Below, in pieces: positions 1-12,145 of a stretch of 64,000 bases of DNA; the stretch's first letter is position 1, and each line of letters starts with the position of its first letter. The notes below the pieces were generated by a model. The model was not told where the DNA came from, did not search any database, and saw nothing but the letters and a program-made list of their open reading frames with translations. This stretch comes from Wyeomyia smithii (lineage: Eukaryota > Arthropoda > Insecta > Diptera > Culicidae), in contig NC_073696.1 in assembly GCF_029784165.1 (NCBI RefSeq), positions 259,886,494 to 259,950,493 on the forward strand, in the 5' to 3' direction. The position numbers and the translations under genes are program-made.

Positions 1-1815
1 TACTGGTGTGAAATGCTTGAATTCACTAATTTAGTTATGTCACATCTTGAACAACCTTCTTCCGCCCTCTCATACATGCTCGTATGCTTCAACGGATCAC
101 ATGCTTCCGAGAACATTTTGCTATCGTTTCACAGAGAATTTGCTATGCAACCAACTTTTCGAAGTTATTCCTTTTAGAACCAAGCACTTAAATCCGCTTA
201 GCGGAATTATTCTGGTAACTAAAAACAACATCTACTCTTCAGGCAGATGGTTTAATCCCGGCCACAGTCTAACGGCAAGTAACCGCAGCCAGTGTGTTTC
301 CTAGCCCAGGGAACCCTGAAATTCCAACCGCTAAACGATTTCATGCATGTACCTATACCTTAAAGTGTGTGTTCTTTTCGAATGGATAAGCTGTCTAGAA
401 AGGTGAATTCAATTGCGGCTATATGTGGATCTGACGAACATCGCTCCAGATCATGGGAAAGGCGGCGCGTTGGATTCTCGCTGAAGAGAAGCCCTGTATC
501 CGGTACATAACGTCATAACGTCTATAAGGTGCAGTATACAGCCAGTGAAGTGCTTCTTGCCGGAAAGGAGGCGGAAATTCAATGAGTACAGGAGTGCGAA
601 CTTCCCAGAGCAGTTACTTCTGCTCCTGCTGCACCTCCTACAGTACTTTTCACACGGGTCACACATGCAACATGGTTGAAAGATGGCGGATTGAGTAGAA
701 ATGTAGAATGCAAATAGGGACGTCTACTTGTGATGGATATATGCGAGCAGGAAAAGGCTTTCCATTTATGGCATACGTTTTGTTTCCGGTCATAGAAATA
801 CGTTGCATGCGTTGTTTTTTTTTAACGATTTTACCAATCGTTGTTGCATTTGAAACTAGGGTACAGAATATAAATGCCAGTGAGACAAAATTCATTTTTG
901 ACTATTTTTAAATATTGCAGGAGTAATTTTGATTACTTAACTTTTACTAGTGTTCCATGAATTCACCGATTACCCTATTGCTCACGAAACGGATAATTAT
1001 ACCCGTAATTTACGGCAGCTCTTGTGTTCGGGAGTGGTTAACCTGCTGGTGGTATTTGCCCACTAACCAACCAATGTTTGTGCTATTGTGTTATGTACTG
1101 GAAATTCAACAAACTGCAAAGTAGGTGGAAGGTGTAGCGTATCTTTAAAGTTGATTGGAATTAAAACGCCTCTGCATTATGCCCCTATGTGGAGGGGTGG
1201 CAAGTTGTTGATACAAATTAATTGAAAACTTTACAATACCACACCCGATGGATACGAAAACTAGAGCACCATAATCATCGTTACGATCAGTTTTGTGTTC
1301 ATGGTTTTGCGGTGCAACATTACGAAACTTGACTCTTGTCAGTTTAGCATCATTGCGAAATGGAATTTATTTTGACCTCGTGCAGGATATGAAAAAGACA
1401 GCATCGTTTTACTCATGTTACAGTATTGATGCTATCGACTTTTGTGACATTTTTGACATTGTTGGCATTTCTGACATTGTTCATGTTTGTCATACTTTGA
1501 CACTTTTGTCGATTTCAACAATTTTGACATTTTAAATTTGACATGTTAGATACTGTTAGACAATTTAGACATTATGCATTGAATGGTATAGTGTGCGTTG
1601 TAATGTATACATAAAAATTAATAAAAAGAAAACATTAAGCGGTTCAAAGAAACTGAACATGCAAAAGCCCCATCAAAAGTAAGACATCAATCTCGCAATA
1701 AACCTGTCCCCGTGGATGATATTTAAATTAGCGTAACAGTTGTTATTTAAGCAGAGTGCCTTTCCTGTTGGTTCTTCTGTGGCTGTCCGGTCTCAATCAA
1801 AGGTTACCCTCAACC
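1..1815. other. intergenic, no gene recognised
   Basis: No reading frame here resembles a known protein; the longest are under 90 codons and have no family motif. A degenerate TTTGACATT-type repeat lies at 1434-1545 and is listed separately. The last 100 bases before 1816 contain an ATATTTAAATTA stretch at about 1719 and should hold the promoter and 5' leader of receptor gene A; no clear TATA box or initiator can be assigned. Confidence 0.5.
1434..1545. repeat. degenerate TTTTGACATT short-period repeat
   Basis: The decamer-like unit TTTGACATT recurs with small changes and irregular spacing of about 10-15 bases. A similar run is at 54757-54930. It looks like a decayed minisatellite; no function is evident. 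Confidence 0.6.
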
Positions 1816-4058
1816 ATGAGCCCATCCATCAATGTTGCGTGCATTCTACTTTCGCTCGGCTTTACCGCGAATGCATTGATAAATCCACAGCTGGCGCAGG
1901 AGTTTTTCACACAGCGATCCCTGAAATCGATTACCGTGTTCCACTATGCAGATGATGGTAAAGGTTAGTGAACTTTTTAACCTTGGACTTGAACGGTACA
2001 ATAACAATTTTCATCCATTAGCTATTCGAACTGTCGTTGATTATTTGGTGGACCACTACCATGGATCAATTCGAATAATAGATTTGCAGCAAAGCAATCA
2101 GAGGTTAAACTACGATGAAATCATGAGATCATACCCTATTAGCCTTGGGGTGACCATTGATGTAAACTGTCAGCAAACAAGTGATTTTTTCGGGATAATG
2201 TCTGCCCATAATTTCTTCAATGGCTCATATGAATGGCTTCTTTTCGGGGAGATCTCAAACTTGAGACACCTCCTGAGCCAGGAGAATTTAAACATCGACT
2301 CACGAGTGACGTTGGCGATTCAGAGCGGCCAATCGTATGAGTTGTTTGATGTCTATAACATATTTCCCAGCAGAGGAGGTAAATTTCACATGAATTCTAT
2401 TGGACACTGGGATGCACTCGAAGGGTTCAATCTAACCTGGATTGCAAGCGAGTACACCAGAAGAAGCGACTTCGAAGGCGTAACAATAAGAGCAATATTC
2501 ACGGTGAGTTCTTGAAGCGCTACACGTTTCACTACAAACTGTTCTGAGATTGAAAAATTATCATAGGATTTGAAGGCTAAACATAATGAAACCATCCTGC
2601 AACGTTTGGATTGTAACAAGCCGATCACTAGTTACGCTTTTTACCGTTTCGGTCATAAATATATAAACATGGTGAAGCAGAAGCATAATTTCAAGTAGGA
2701 TGATTAAAAAAATTTCACACCATAGGGGAAAGGATGGATTCAGAAGAAACGTGTCTAAGATTAAAATTTTTGTTAATTTTAGGATCCAGCACATCCACGT
2801 ACCAACCTGGGGCGTTGAGAGTATCAAGCAACGCACTAGCGTAGGAGTGATTGGACAACTTAAAGACAAATACGTTGATCTAGCGTCTAATGTGTTTTAT
2901 ATCTATCAGGATCGTATCCCTTACATAGACAATTCGGTTATCGTCGCAAAGCACGAGTAAACTTTCGATTATTTAAATAAGCTCGTCCAAATTTGAAAAA
3001 GACTTCTGTTCCAGTGTTGCAGTTGTTTTCAGACATCCCAAACGAGCTGTTGGACAAATCGTTTTCTTGGAGCCGTTCGACGCGAATCTGTGGTATGCCC
3101 TCTTAGCAACAGGGATCTTCTCGTCGGTACTGCTGGGAATAGCTTTCCGATTGGAACGAAAGATCCTTCGGGCCAAAGCGTATGCAAATGAGTATTTTCT
3201 AACCATTCTGGGATTTATCTGCCAACAAGCATTCGAGGGGCAAACATCAACACTAACTACAAGAGCTATCGCTTTTATTGTGTTGCTTTTTTCCTCTCTG
3301 ATGTATCAATTTTACGGAGCTTTTATTATCGGATCACTACTGACTCCGCCGCCCAAAAATTTGAAGACAGTTCGACAACTTATCGATAGTAACATCCACG
3401 TGACAATGGAAAATTTGTTTTACCACTGGGATTTTTTCAATGTAACAAAAGATTACTGAAATAGCTTACAGAAATCGACCAAACCATTTTTTACAGAGAA
3501 CCAAAGATCCTGCTGCCATTGAATTATTCAAAAAGAAGATACTGGAATCACCGGAAAAACCAACAAATATAACTCACGGTGTTGCACTGATCCGCAAAGG
3601 AGGTTACGCCTTTCACTGTGACGTCGGCTATGCGTATCCTATATTGAAAAGTGCGACTCACTTGCGTCAAAAATAAAAACCTTTAACCTAAAACCTAAAT
3701 ATTTTCAGGCACCTTGAGAGACGATGAGATTTGCGACTTGCAGGCAATTTCAATGACGCACTCTAGCCCGCTGCACGTTCCGCTGGCAAAAGGCTCGCCG
3801 CTGAAGCAATATTTTCGAGTCACGATGCGAAAGTTGGTCGAAAGTGGCTCCGGGGGCTATTACAATCGGGAGTATTTCAGCTCCAAGCCATCCTGTCCGA
3901 AGCGTGACTTCGTTACGGAGCCGATTGATGTGAAGCAAGTTGTCAGCATATTTTATATTCTGGCGTTGGGATTGATGGTCAGTTTGGCGGTGTTGATGAT
4001 CGAGAAAATCCATTATCGCTACCGCAGTGGTTCAGAAGTGTGGGAGTTTATTAATTAG
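1816..4058 (+). CDS. ionotropic receptor A (IR75-like), 7 exons
   Basis: Exons read as 1816-1957, 2022-2503, 2567-2694, 2783-2956, 3015-3441, 3497-3650 and 3709-4058. All introns are GT..AG, phases agree, and the join gives 618 codons. The start MSPSINVACILL is chosen because it begins a signal peptide directly before mature sequence alignable with genes C and D; in-frame ATGs upstream at 1756 lie before it. The order is an extracellular lobe, S1 with a candidate ligand arginine in YIYQDRIPY, M1 after EPFDANLW, a pore ending at GFICQQ, M3 in MYQFYGAFIIGSLL followed by the PPPKNLKTVRQLIDS segment typical of IR75 proteins, S2 with GGYAFHCDVGYAYP and EICDLQ, and M4 near the C-terminus. By family it should be an antennal, acid or amine-tuned cation channel working with IR8a. 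The pore intron after ICQQ seen in C and D is absent. IR7-like is the main alternative name. Confidence 0.85.
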
Positions 4059-4539
4059 GTAATGTGAAAAACCAGTTACATAGAAATATCAAACATTTTT
4101 AATACACTTTTCATGTACAGTTGACATTAATTAACTAGAAGCACAGTGAGCAAACTTATAAGCTTGTGACAAATAGAAGAACTATGCATGAATTTTGCGC
4201 TCTACAGTAAAACATTCAGTGTTAATCTATCAAATCTTTCATATTAAAACTCAATGACTAATCTCCACGAAGTGTTTCTAAGAGGTACAATAACAGACTT
4301 CACTATGTACGCACAGTAAGTGTTAGAAGTGTTAGACATAGGAATTCGATCAAAGCACAAAACTAATAGTTTACAGTCATTGAACCTTTTTGGACATATT
4401 TTGCAGTCATTGGACCTATTGAGAGCTTGGACTATTATAACTGTGCTAAAAGCATTCAAATTTTCTGAATGTTTGAACCGAATCATGTGTGATGTAAGAA
4501 GATAGAAAATCTAGGACAAATAATTGAGTTTGATAAATT
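4059..4539. other. 3' flank of receptor A, no further gene
   Basis: This AT-rich stretch follows the stop codon of receptor gene A and must carry its 3'UTR. No canonical AATAAA was found close to the stop. A short imperfect duplication (CAGTCATTGAACC near 4374, CAGTCATTGGACC near 4405) is visible. Nothing else is recognised. Confidence 0.5.
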
Positions 4540-5560
4540 TCCCATGGAAGCTTACCTGCAAAAAAAAATCAACGCCTTTGCGAGCGGCCTTTCGGTAAAT
4601 TACCGGCACATATTCTATGGCAGACGTGAAGGCATGTTTTCGAGTTCTTTCTTTGTTTTATTTATCAATTCAGCTTTCGCAACAAAATTGTTGGTGTAGA
4701 ACTTAAGTTTCAGGTTTGCCAAGTAATTCTCGATGGGACTCATCTGAGAGACGTTGAACTGGGAACCACACCAATATTCAGCCGCTCCATCTCCTCCAAC
4801 GATAGCATTGTTGCAGGAAATGGAGTTGTCCAGATCCGGTCAGAACATCGCGTCTTCGCCTTTATGTTATTACTTGATGAACGATTAGCAACATCCGACA
4901 GGTACTTCGTACTATAAAGTTTCCCGTTCACAAACAGTTCAAAGCGAAAGAATAGCGTCTTTGACATCCTCTTCTTGGTGATTGTCAGCCACAGCAGCAC
5001 CTTCTTGGAGAACTTGATGTGTGTGTGAAATGAACTTCAATTCGGAGCTCACTTCCTTTGTGAAGGTCGTAAAATTGCCATCCAGGGTGGATAGGTCTCA
5101 TCCTTCATCACCACCGCCACGTCGAAATTTGTCAATTAATTGACTTGACCACCTTATTCGCTACCACTGCGTCATTGCCTGCAACTCCAAGACTAGTGGA
5201 TAGGATTGTCGCTTCCTGACATGCATGTCCGTCTTCGTCAGGTCCTTTTTACTGTTTGACCGGTTACAACGACCATGCCATGCGCACGCAGCAATTTAGC
5301 CACTTTTTCCTCAGGCTTCCTCCTCAGCATCCTTCAGAGCTTCTTGTCGCTCAGGCTCGTCGGCCGTCTAGAACCGGTCTTTCTTTCGATGCTCTGATTG
5401 TTGTCCAATGATGCCAAGATGTTGTAGCCACATGATGAGCCTGTAGGTACTTTACAGTTTGCCGCGGTAACTGGGAGTACTCTGGCCTGCCATACCTACG
5501 TTGCCACGCTAGCAAGAAGCTTGCGCTTGCTGCCACTTAATGCCGCTATAGCTGTAGAAG
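4540..5560 (-). pseudogene. decayed Tc1/mariner-type transposase
   Basis: Read on the minus strand in shifting frames, this stretch carries fragments of a mariner-like transposase. The first catalytic motif is recognisable as VVMKDETY near 5115; then come FFRFELFVNGKLYSTKYLS, a damaged second-aspartate block, SPIENYLANLK near 4730, and a tail like YVPVIYRKAARKGVDF near 4570. Several stop codons and frameshifts interrupt it, so it cannot encode a working enzyme. A 100-bp fragment of a related transposase lies at 54400-54510 on the plus strand, where the better preserved block FWLDSASAHYSK helps identify this copy. The element boundaries are not seen. Confidence 0.7.
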
Positions 5561-5628
5561 CTTTCCTACAAACGTAGTCGACGTGGTTCCCCAACGTGAG
5601 CATCAGGGATCGCTTTGAAACGATAGTA

Positions 5629-6475
5629 CAGTCGCCGTTCGATAACTGCAAGACTTTTAACTGCAACGCCTTTTAACTGCAAGACTGATAACCGCAACAA
5701 CTTTGCAACTATCGGACCGCAATCCGTCAAATCTGATTTCAAAGTCAATATGATTGATTGATTGAAGTGACAGATCTCGCGGGGGGATTCTAAATGCATT
5801 CGAAAATGAAAATTGTTGAATCTCTAGAAACATTTCTAGAGGACTCTTTCATTTCTCTCGATTATTTTTCGATTTCGTTTACTTGTCTCTTCATTCTAGA
5901 TTGTGGTTCACTTTCCGTAATTATTATATGTGAAAAAAAAATTTCTTGTGCTTTGTTTGGCATGCTTTTACTACTCAGCAAGGCAGGGCATACTAGATCA
6001 CGATCAATGTTTTGTGACTTAGCGTTGAATAGACCATTTCACGAACTGACAGGTGTCACGGATCCTGCTGACATTGATTTTGCTTTTACTTGCGTTATGT
6101 CAGCGGTTCCGAGTTTTCTGTTAAAATTTCATTCATTAATTGAAAGAAATGGTAAAATGATCTATGATCAATACAGATGAACCTTTTCTTCGCCTACATA
6201 TCGGTTATGTAAAGTAGTTACTGAAACGCAACATGAATATCAAATTGAGTAATCGAAAAGCATGCCTATTTTAGTCTGCTGCTATTTTTAGCCGCTATTC
6301 CATTAAAAATACATATCGACATCATTTAAACAAAAATGGTAGTGACGGGACCCCCTCTAAATTTTGGCATGTGTCAAGTGTTGCAGTTATAGATGAAGAA
6401 AAAAAAATGTTGCAGTTGTCGAACGGCATTCGATAACTGCAATGTAAACATGTTGCAGTTATCGAACGACGACTG
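5629..6475. mobile_element. pogo-type non-autonomous TIR element (MITE), 847 bp
   Basis: The ends are inverted: the left begins CAGTCGCCGTTCGATAACTG and the right, read in reverse, CAGTCGTCGTTCGATAACTG. Both are flanked by TA (5627-5628 and 6476-6477), as expected for the Tc1/mariner/pogo superfamily, and CAGT ends are usual for pogo-like elements. The motif AACTGCAA recurs as subterminal repeats, about four times within 80 bases of each end, possibly transposase-binding sites. No transposase frame is present; a 128-codon open frame at 5794-6180 has no recognisable domain. Confidence 0.85.
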
Positions 6476-6789
6476 TACATCTACCAGCACTAGTCAACGC
6501 CTCCTGTTCCGATTTATGGTTGTTTTTGGTTTTATGGTGCGCCAACTCCAGTTTCCTCCACTACGCGTATAGACAGCGCGGCCTTCAACTCGGCCTCGAT
6601 GATTGATTTGCCGTAGATTCCTAGAGTTATACAAGCATAGTTTCAGCACACATACATGGCATTTCATAATACCGGACCCAGGATGAAACTTTGCGTACAC
6701 CTGCGGTGAATTGGACGCAATTCTGACCCTCATGTGTGTTGTAGAATAGCACTCGATTCGGAAAGTAATTTGCTAGAATCTTTTACATC
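6476..6789. other. no feature seen
   Basis: Nothing recognisable is present in this stretch between the pogo-type MITE and the LINE debris. Confidence 0.4.
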
Positions 6790-7301
6790 GGCACCGGCAC
6801 TCTACGACTCTGAAGCGCATATGCTATAGAGTCTCAGCTGACGCTATTGAAAGGTATTCTCACCGTCTAGCGTGATGATTGCGCAATAGCGAATGTCTCT
6901 TCTTTTACGCTGGAGAACTACCACTGAAATCTTGGTGACAGAGAGAATATCACAATGGTAGACCTATTCTTACGGAAGCCGAATTGGTCGCTAACACCGG
7001 AAAGAGGCAGTCCTCTTAGCATTCTGTATGACCTTCATGAAAACCTGGGGGCTACCTTCAAGGCCGTCTGAGTAATCAGGTTTGGGATTCCATCTGGTCC
7101 AGGTGCCTTGCTAACCTGCAGAGAGGTTGTGATTTTGATGAGTTCGCCATCTTTAACCCTTACCACCTCCCCTGCCTCTACGCGGCTGCCATCACTCACT
7201 ATTTGTGGTGGCTCAACAGCCGGAGGCCATGGATTTGATTCGTAGCGGATGCACCAGCGGGATGTTCTGGGAACTTCGCAAAGAAGCGAAAGGAAATTCA
7301 A
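6790..7301 (-). pseudogene. R1/Jockey-group LINE reverse transcriptase debris
   Basis: The minus strand encodes KAPGPDGIPNLITQTALK at about 7060-7120, the conserved reverse transcriptase block 1 of non-LTR retrotransposons. A decayed stretch near 6870, YCAIITLDGENTF, resembles the block containing the first catalytic aspartate. Frames are broken and no boundary is clear. The clade assignment is tentative. Confidence 0.55.
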
Positions 7302-7734
7302 GAAGTACTGGAGAAGGACGTGCAGATTCGTGCCCTACCCCAGAGGTGACCATTCAGCCTAAAAACCTATATGTCACATTGCACAAACTTTCGAAAAGGT
7401 GTACTGAGTGGATGTGGCTATCGAGGCAATTTGGAGGTAGCCACAACAAAGCTTCCGGGGATGACAGAAACAAAAAAGAAAGCCAAGCTGGAGGTTGGAT
7501 GGTCGTTATACCGCTTGGCATTTTCCTAGTTTGGAGGGAAGTCGCCGCACGAACCAGGGGGCCCACACTTATAACGACCACCAGTCAGTCAGTTATAACG
7601 TGAACAGGAGGCGGCAAGTGATGGGTAGGGCCAACACTTCAAACATTCCGCCGATGTATTTGCGGAAGCAATAAGTGGGGACCACGAATGGGACGAGGGT
7701 TTACGCTACGCCTAGGTCTTGTTAGGCTTACGAA
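7302..7734. other. unassigned stretch between LINE fragments
   Basis: A 132-codon frame at 7205-7603 has no recognisable domain and begins inside the LINE debris. Sequence from about 7620 may be the 5' continuation of the RTE-like LINE that becomes recognisable at 7735. Confidence 0.35.
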
Positions 7735-7925
7735 CGAGTGTGATCGAAAGATGGAAGCAGCATTTCGATGAGCATCTGAACAGCGATGCAGTGCACGAGC
7801 AGAAAACAACAGGATACCAGCCCCCGATTTCCTGGAGGTGGAGAAGGAGATTGGTCGTATGAAAAACAATAAAGCTGCTGGAGTTGACCAGCTTCCCAGC
7901 GAGCTGTTGAAACACTGTGCTGCCG

Positions 7926-9206
7926 TAATCTCGCAGACTGACGTAAGCGCCAAAGTGGCCGATTTGTGTTTTTTGAGATAAAACGATAAAACACATCAAA
8001 CCGGACCTATAGGCACCGAAATTTTATGAAAAGTGCAAAAAAAAGCGTCATTAATTCACGAAAACGCAATGACGTAACCGACATTTCTACTCAACGTGAC
8101 GTAAATCCAACCTAACTACGTTTGTGATGCTCTTATTGCATGCAACGACTCGCAACTAAACCAAATTTTGCATGTAGATGCTTATAAGAACAGAAAATAT
8201 TTCCATGGTGGTACGACACCTTTCTCTTCTCAGAAGGGTTCCGAGCAAGTAAAACACATATTTGAAACAATATTTCCGGAAAATAGCTTAAAATGATCGA
8301 AATGATGCCTAGGAGTCAAGAATTGCCCCCAATTTAATTTTAAGTTCGCAAATTCTGGTTTCTTAATAACAGAACAAAATGGCCAAATACCACCCAATTT
8401 GAGAATTTCCGGAATCAGAATGATACTCAGAGGCCAAAAATTAAGCCTTTTTGAAATCCAAGATGACGACTTCTGCTTTATGGAAAACATTACAATATTA
8501 TCGAATACCACTCAATATGGATATTTCCTTAAACGGGATGATGAACAGAAGCCTACAATCGACCCCAGAGAAGACCGTGTTAATCTCCGACCAAGGATTC
8601 AGCTTAGCGGGGATGAAATTGAGGTAGTTGGCAAGTGCGTGCACCCAGGCTAACTGGTGATTACCGAGAACGACATTGGCAGAGAAATTCGTCGAGGTCC
8701 TATGGCGGCGAATCATGCCTTTTTTTGACTCCGGGGGACGCACTGCTCGAATAAAATTCGCCGCAGAACGCTGTTGACTATCTACAAAACTTTGATCATA
8801 CTGTAGCCCTCTAAGGCCACGAAGCTTGGTCCATGCTCGTGGACAACTAAAGCGCACTTGATTTTTGTACGGAAGAAGTGCAGATGTCTGATGGCAGAGG
8901 CCACAAATGCTATTATATTACAAACCAAATTCATTTCCTAAAAAGTATTCTTGAATCGCGATATTTTGCCTGATTATGAAATAAAATGTTGAGCGACTTG
9001 TCGCATACTACGATGCATGTACGTCAATCGGTTGTAGAAACAGTGAAATAAAAATCGTTGGTAACATAACTTCAGGTAATGGACAATTTCCCACAAAACA
9101 TATGTTCGGCAATGTTTTGTGATTATATTAATGCATTATGTCATCTTGGAAAAAGCTTCGTACTGAAAATTTTACTCGCTGTCGCATACGTCAGTCTGCG
9201 AGATTA
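7926..9206. mobile_element. TIR element, non-autonomous, about 1.28 kb
   Basis: Perfect 20-bp terminal inverted repeats: TAATCTCGCAGACTGACGTA at 7926-7945 and its reverse complement at 9187-9206. No transposase-like frame lies inside. A weak 119-codon minus frame at 8498-8857 was not recognised. It sits in the TTTA-repeat tail of the adjacent LINE. The target duplication is ambiguous (TA or TAA), so the superfamily is not assigned. Confidence 0.75.
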
Positions 9207-9226
9207 TTTATTTATTTATTTATTTC
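9207..9226. repeat. TTTA microsatellite tail
   Basis: About five tandem TTTA units mark the 3' end of the minus-strand CR1/Jockey-group LINE. Simple-repeat tails of this kind are common in LINEs without poly(A). Confidence 0.7.
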
Positions 9227-11962
9227 GTCAATCATAGTAGACTACATCTTAAAAACTATTGCTAACATCACAAATATAGTTATGTAATTCTAGTGTTCAA
9301 TATTTTTCTAAGAGCATTTCGTGACATCGTTAAATCAATAACTTCACAATATTTATTGTAAAGACTCATCATACTATTAACTGGCCCGGCCATGGCATAT
9401 TCTGTTCTATAAGAATTTAATACGAAAATTTTTCGCGTTCTTAATGAGCGTGTGGGAGCATAAAAGTTGAGTTTTCCAAGCAAATTTTCCGAACTTATGC
9501 GTTGTGAAACTAAATCGTTGACAAGAGTTACCGAAGCAATTTCTCTTCTTTTTTCAAGCGTTTCTATATTAATAAGCATGCAACGCGATTCACAACAAGG
9601 GAGAGGAAATGAATTCCAACCTAGATATCTTAGTGCATATAACAAAAACTGTTTTTGTACGGATTCGATTCTATTGGAATGGACGTCTTGATAAGGCGAC
9701 CAAACAACACTACAGTATTCTAAAATAGATCTAACATATGTAACAAAGAGAGTTTTTATAGTGTACGGGTCTACGAAATGATAACTGAACCTTTTTATAA
9801 AACTTAGCATACTGTTGGCTCTATTGATGATCGTATTGTAGTGATCAATGAATGTTAACTTAGAATCCATAATTACTCCTAAATCTCTAATTTGATAACA
9901 CCTTTCTACAACTTGATGTGCAAGAGTGCAACTGGCATGTTCAGGATTTCTTTTTCTTGTGTAGGATATAATATTACATTTTTTTACGTTGAGATCAAGA
10001 AGACTTTTTTTACACCAAATGTAGAAAATGTCAACCTCTTGTTGGAATTGTTGGATGTCTGATTTGTGTTTTATTTACATTTTTTATTTATATGTACAGT
10101 TTCATGTCATCGGCATATATCAATACTTTGAGACGATTCAACACAAGGGTAACGTCATTAACAAATAAAATGAAGAGCAAAGGGCCTAAATGGGAGCCTT
10201 GTGGAACTCCAGATGTCACTTTTACTGGTACAGAAAGGTGTCCCTTAAACCTAACCGTTTGTGTCCTGTTCGTCAAATAAGATTCAATCCATTTAAGTAG
10301 GCCTGACTCAAATCCCAGTTTTTTTAATTTGAACATAAGCATGGAAATATCTACTCTGTCAAAAGCTTTACTAAAATCCGTGTATAGAGTTTCCACGAAG
10401 TTGCCTCTGTCCATAGACGCAAGAGAGAAATCAACAAATTCTAGTAAGTTGGTAGCCGTAGACCTCCCTTTGTAAAAACCATGTTGGTTACACGTTATGC
10501 GATTCTTTACCTGATTAAATATTTTTTGGTTTACGATAGCTTCAAAAAGTTTAGGAATACATGATATTATTGCAATGCCACGATAATTTTTGATGTCAGA
10601 TCTCTTACCTGACTTGAAAATCGGTATAAGAAAAGATTTTTTCCAGACTGATGGAAACTGTCCGGACGTAAGGGATAAGTTGAAAAGCCAAAACAAGGGT
10701 TTTACGAAGGCAGGAGCAAGATTTTTCATGAGTGAGGGTGGAATTCCATCTGGACCTGGTCCTTTTGAAGCGTCCAGTTCTTTTAGTGTTGCGAGGATTT
10801 CTTGAACAGTTATTTGCTTAATAGATACGTTATTTATTTGTTCATGCAAGTGCGAGAAATACTCAAAGTCCCTGACTTCGTCGCTATTTTTATAAACGGT
10901 TTGAAAAAAAATCGCAAACTTGTTGCAGATTTGCTTTGAGTCAGTACTGGCAAAGTCTTCATATTGCATGCGAGATGGGAAGTTATTAGACTTCATTTTA
11001 TAGTTTGCAAATTTAAAAAACTGTTTTGGGTCTGATTTAATGTTATTTTCCACCCTTGTGTTGTAGTTCTCATACGCAATAGATATTTTAGTATTCAGTT
11101 CATCACAAATGTTCAAATATTTGTCCAAATTTCTTTGGTCTTTAAGTTTTTTGTGAGTTTTATGAGCTTTTTGTTTCCTATTCTTTAAATTTTTGATTTC
11201 TCTGGTGAACCAAATGGGATCTTTTGAGCTAACCGTTTTCTTTTTTGATTTTGGTACAGTTGAGTCTAGAACACTATACAGTGATGATAAAAAATTATCA
11301 ACCGCTTTGTTCATATCTATTTCATTTTTTAGAAGTGATTGCCAGTCGATGTCAGTTAATTTACGATTGATTAGTTCAAAGTTTGCTTTAGTGAAGTCAT
11401 ATTTATATTCAGGCTCATGATCAGAGGGTCGTGATCTCTCGGTATCAATCATTAGCGAGTACTCATTTGCAGTATGAAATTTTTCATTTTTCCATAGGGG
11501 ATATTCTGCTTTGTCAACACTAAAATCTTCCGTGCAATTGGTGAATAAAAAGTCTAAAAAACAGTTTTGCTCATTCCGGATTGAGTTTACCTGATTTAAT
11601 CCAAGTTGACTAAAACCGTCAAAAATAAATTGCAGAGTTTCGTTTTCTCCTACTACAGGAAGTAAAAGCGATTCATTATCATCGTTTACAATAAAATCAG
11701 CATCATTTTGATTGAAATCTCCATATATATGAATTTTTGAGTTAGTGTGGGACTCATCATTCACTAATTCTACCGTCCTTAAAAATTTTTCATATGATTG
11801 CTTTTTGGCAAAGTGGGGTGGAAAGTAAACAGATACGAAAATATGGATTTCACCCTTCAACAGAACTTTAACCCAGACATCTTCAAATTCGGCATGTTTC
11901 TGGGTTATGATTTGCTCAGAATCATGCTGAACCCCAACAGCCACAAGCACTCCTCCATGGCA
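9207..11962 (-). mobile_element. CR1/Jockey-group LINE, 5'-truncated
   Basis: A minus-strand non-LTR element runs from a truncated endonuclease domain near 11950 (HCHGGVLVAVG, then YGDFNQ and SDHEPEY) through reverse transcriptase to a TTTA microsatellite tail at 9207-9226. The first part of the endonuclease is missing, as expected from incomplete reverse transcription. It lies inside the RTE-like LINE in opposite orientation. Its coding frame is nearly intact apart from one frameshift near 10075. Confidence 0.85.
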
Positions 11963-12145
11963 GTGTGGAGAAACACTGGTTAGAGCCGTGTACTGGGTCA
12001 TTGTCAAGATTTGGGAGGAAAAACGATTACGCAGGAGTAGATGGAAGGTATTGTGTGTCTTATCTACAAAAAGGGCGGCAAGCTGGAGTGCTGCATTTAC
12101 CGGGCAATCACTCTGCTGAACGCCGCCTACAAGGTACTCTCCCAA
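9280..12145 (-). pseudogene. ORF2 of CR1/Jockey-group LINE (endonuclease-RT)
   Basis: Two frames make up this polyprotein: 10088-12145, and 9280-9870 after a frameshift near 10075. The element contributes from about 11950 downward; codons before that are antisense of the host RTE. Endonuclease residues are present from GGVLVAV onward, including YGDFNQ and the SDHEP motif. The reverse transcriptase shows GPGPDGIPPSLMKN, GFYKGRSTATNLLEF, YTDFSKAFDRV with the first catalytic aspartate, SGVPQGSHLGPLLF and the YADD box near 10100. The tail resembles the thumb domain (YVRSILEYCSVVWSPY). With a truncated endonuclease and a frameshift it is unlikely to be active. Known role: target-primed reverse transcription. 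Confidence 0.85.

Noticed and set aside
1946..2515. 189-codon open frame taken as a separate gene
   Set aside because: It is exon 2 of receptor A with intron sequence read through on both sides.
5794..6180. 128-codon frame within the pogo-type MITE as a transposase
   Set aside because: It has no DDE residues or DNA-binding domain and is rich in hydrophobic low-complexity text.
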